In this document: piece by piece, positions 63,241 through 64,000 of the stretch
How positions within the stretch are numbered: the stretch's first letter is position 1
How the letters are laid out: each line of letters begins with the position of its first letter
Assembly: GCA_002118135.1 (NCBI GenBank)
Contig: BDIU01000290.1
Span: 84,526 to 148,525, forward strand
Origin: Trebouxia sp. TZW2008
Lineage: Eukaryota > Chlorophyta > Trebouxiophyceae > Trebouxiales > Trebouxiaceae
Reading direction: 5' to 3'
Length of the DNA: 64,000 nt
The notes under the pieces: model-generated
Told to the model about the DNA's origin: nothing
Seen by the model: only the letters and a program-made list of their open reading frames with translations
Databases searched by the model: none
Translations under genes and position numbers: made by a program

Positions 63241-64000
63241 CCTCCCTCTCTCTCTCTCTCTCTTCTCGTAGCTTTCTCAATCAATCAATCGATCAATTTT
63301 ACTGTCCTTGCAATTGAGACCCAACAGGGGGGTCAACAGACAATATCAACAATGAATCAATGCAAATCATGCCTAAACTAAAATAAGCATGCAATAAATT
63401 GTCTTGGCGTTCGTCAACAGAGCACCTGGATAGCTAGGGACATGAGGGAGAGGTGCTAGTGCTGCGACGCCACTAACACACTACTACACCTTAATTGTCT
63501 TTGATGTTCTCAACAAGGCATCAAGAAGTGCCAGGAATGTAATGAAGGAAGATGCTAGTGCTGTGACATCACTACCTCCTTAAACCTAGGTATGAAAAGC
63601 TGTATTCAGCCTGCTGACACCAGTGAGACGCGAGCTAGCCAGCAATGCTGAGCCCATGCCCTGAAGCAGAGTGAAGGGCTGATAGGTGCAGAGCTCAGAA
63701 GGTAAAGCCTATGAAAATGGCATTTTCTGAGAAATCTGCCCAAAAGGCCATGCTGATCAGTATTGAGAATGGATGTGATTGTGTTGGGGATGTGTTGAAA
63801 AGAGGGGCATGACTAGCGCAAATATGCGCATAGGCAGGGCAATCGAAAAAGACATGATGAAGATCTTCGACAGCACATCTACGGCATACAGTGCAAACCC
63901 TATGCTCCCGGTCAAGTCTCTCAAAACGGCCAGTGTTCACACGTAAACCAGAGCACTGGCATCTGTACCTAGATACTGCCCTTCTATTGGGGTAGCAGAA
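63241..64000 (-). mobile_element. LINE-like non-LTR retrotransposon, 3' end
   Basis: Read on the minus strand from the window edge, an open frame (to the stop at 63695) encodes a reverse-transcriptase C-terminal zinc-knuckle-like segment, CTVCRRC with a spaced HHVFFDCPAY, typical of LINE second ORFs after the RT domain. About 400 bp of 3' untranslated sequence follows. The element seems to end in a TTGA-type simple repeat (63297-63277) beside a CT/GA tract (63263-63245), as LINE tails often do. Only the 3' end is in the window, so activity cannot be judged. Confidence 0.6.
63695..64000 (-). CDS. LINE ORF2 C-terminal fragment (reverse-transcriptase zinc-binding tail)
   Basis: About 100 codons open to the window edge, with CQCSGLRVNTGRF leading into the zinc-binding Cys/His cluster. 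The phrase order (LR-N-GRF, C-x2-C, H-x-C-P) is that of the region after the reverse transcriptase in plant and algal LINEs. The reverse transcriptase itself lies outside the window. Confidence 0.6.
   Translation of the reverse strand, partial: FCYPNRRAVSRYRCQCSGLRVNTGRFERLDREHRVCTVCRRCAVEDLHHVFFDCPAYAHICASHAPLFNTSPTQSHPFSILISMAFWADFSENAIFIGFTF

Overview
The window is nuclear DNA from a photosynthetic eukaryote, most likely a green alga. Genes are split by many GT-AG introns. One encodes a plastid-type peptide chain release factor 2, one an AUX1/LAX-type auxin carrier homologue, and one a P5B-type ATPase, a class that to my knowledge is missing from land plants. TGTAA, the chlorophyte poly(A) signal, lies soon after several stop codons. 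The genus cannot be fixed from sequence alone; a trebouxiophyte-like chlorophyte or an early streptophyte alga would both fit.

Layout. 447-790 (-): start of an unrecognised gene, divergent from plastid release factor prfB (988-7668, +). 8256-12086 (+): secreted or organellar metallo-beta-lactamase-fold hydrolase. 12411-17596 (+): protein with a HIRAN-like segment and an HNH-like zinc segment. 18.3-18.8 kb: orphan exons. 19038-19637 (-): leucine-rich-repeat protein, divergent from V-ATPase subunit d (20268-24058, +, eight exons, 351 residues). 24554-26314 (-): F-box/LRR protein with a frame break. 27352-32440 (-): unrecognised multi-pass membrane protein, with a possible 5' exon at 33.4-33.8 kb. 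35046-41640 (-): TauD/TfdA-type Fe(II)/2-oxoglutarate dioxygenase, divergent from the AUX1/LAX homologue (42838-49015, +, twelve exons). 50272-62076 (+): P5B-type ATPase, about 18 exons. 63241-64000 (-): 3' end of a LINE-like retrotransposon. The genes are unrelated housekeeping and transport functions; there is no sign of a functional cluster.

The most striking property is what fills the introns. At more than 25 exon-intron junctions in eight genes the neighbouring intron holds one to eight decayed tandem copies of that very junction, meaning the end of the exon plus its splice site plus some flanking intron. The arrangement is polar. Where the acceptor side is copied, the copies lie upstream and the working exon is the last copy. 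Where the donor side is copied, the copies lie downstream and the working exon is the first. Introns here seem to grow by tandem duplication across splice junctions, with all but one copy left to decay. I regard this as the main discovery candidate of the window.

Exon coordinates were derived by hand from reading frame, splice dinucleotides, phase continuity and family knowledge. They are consistent in phase but not backed by transcript data.
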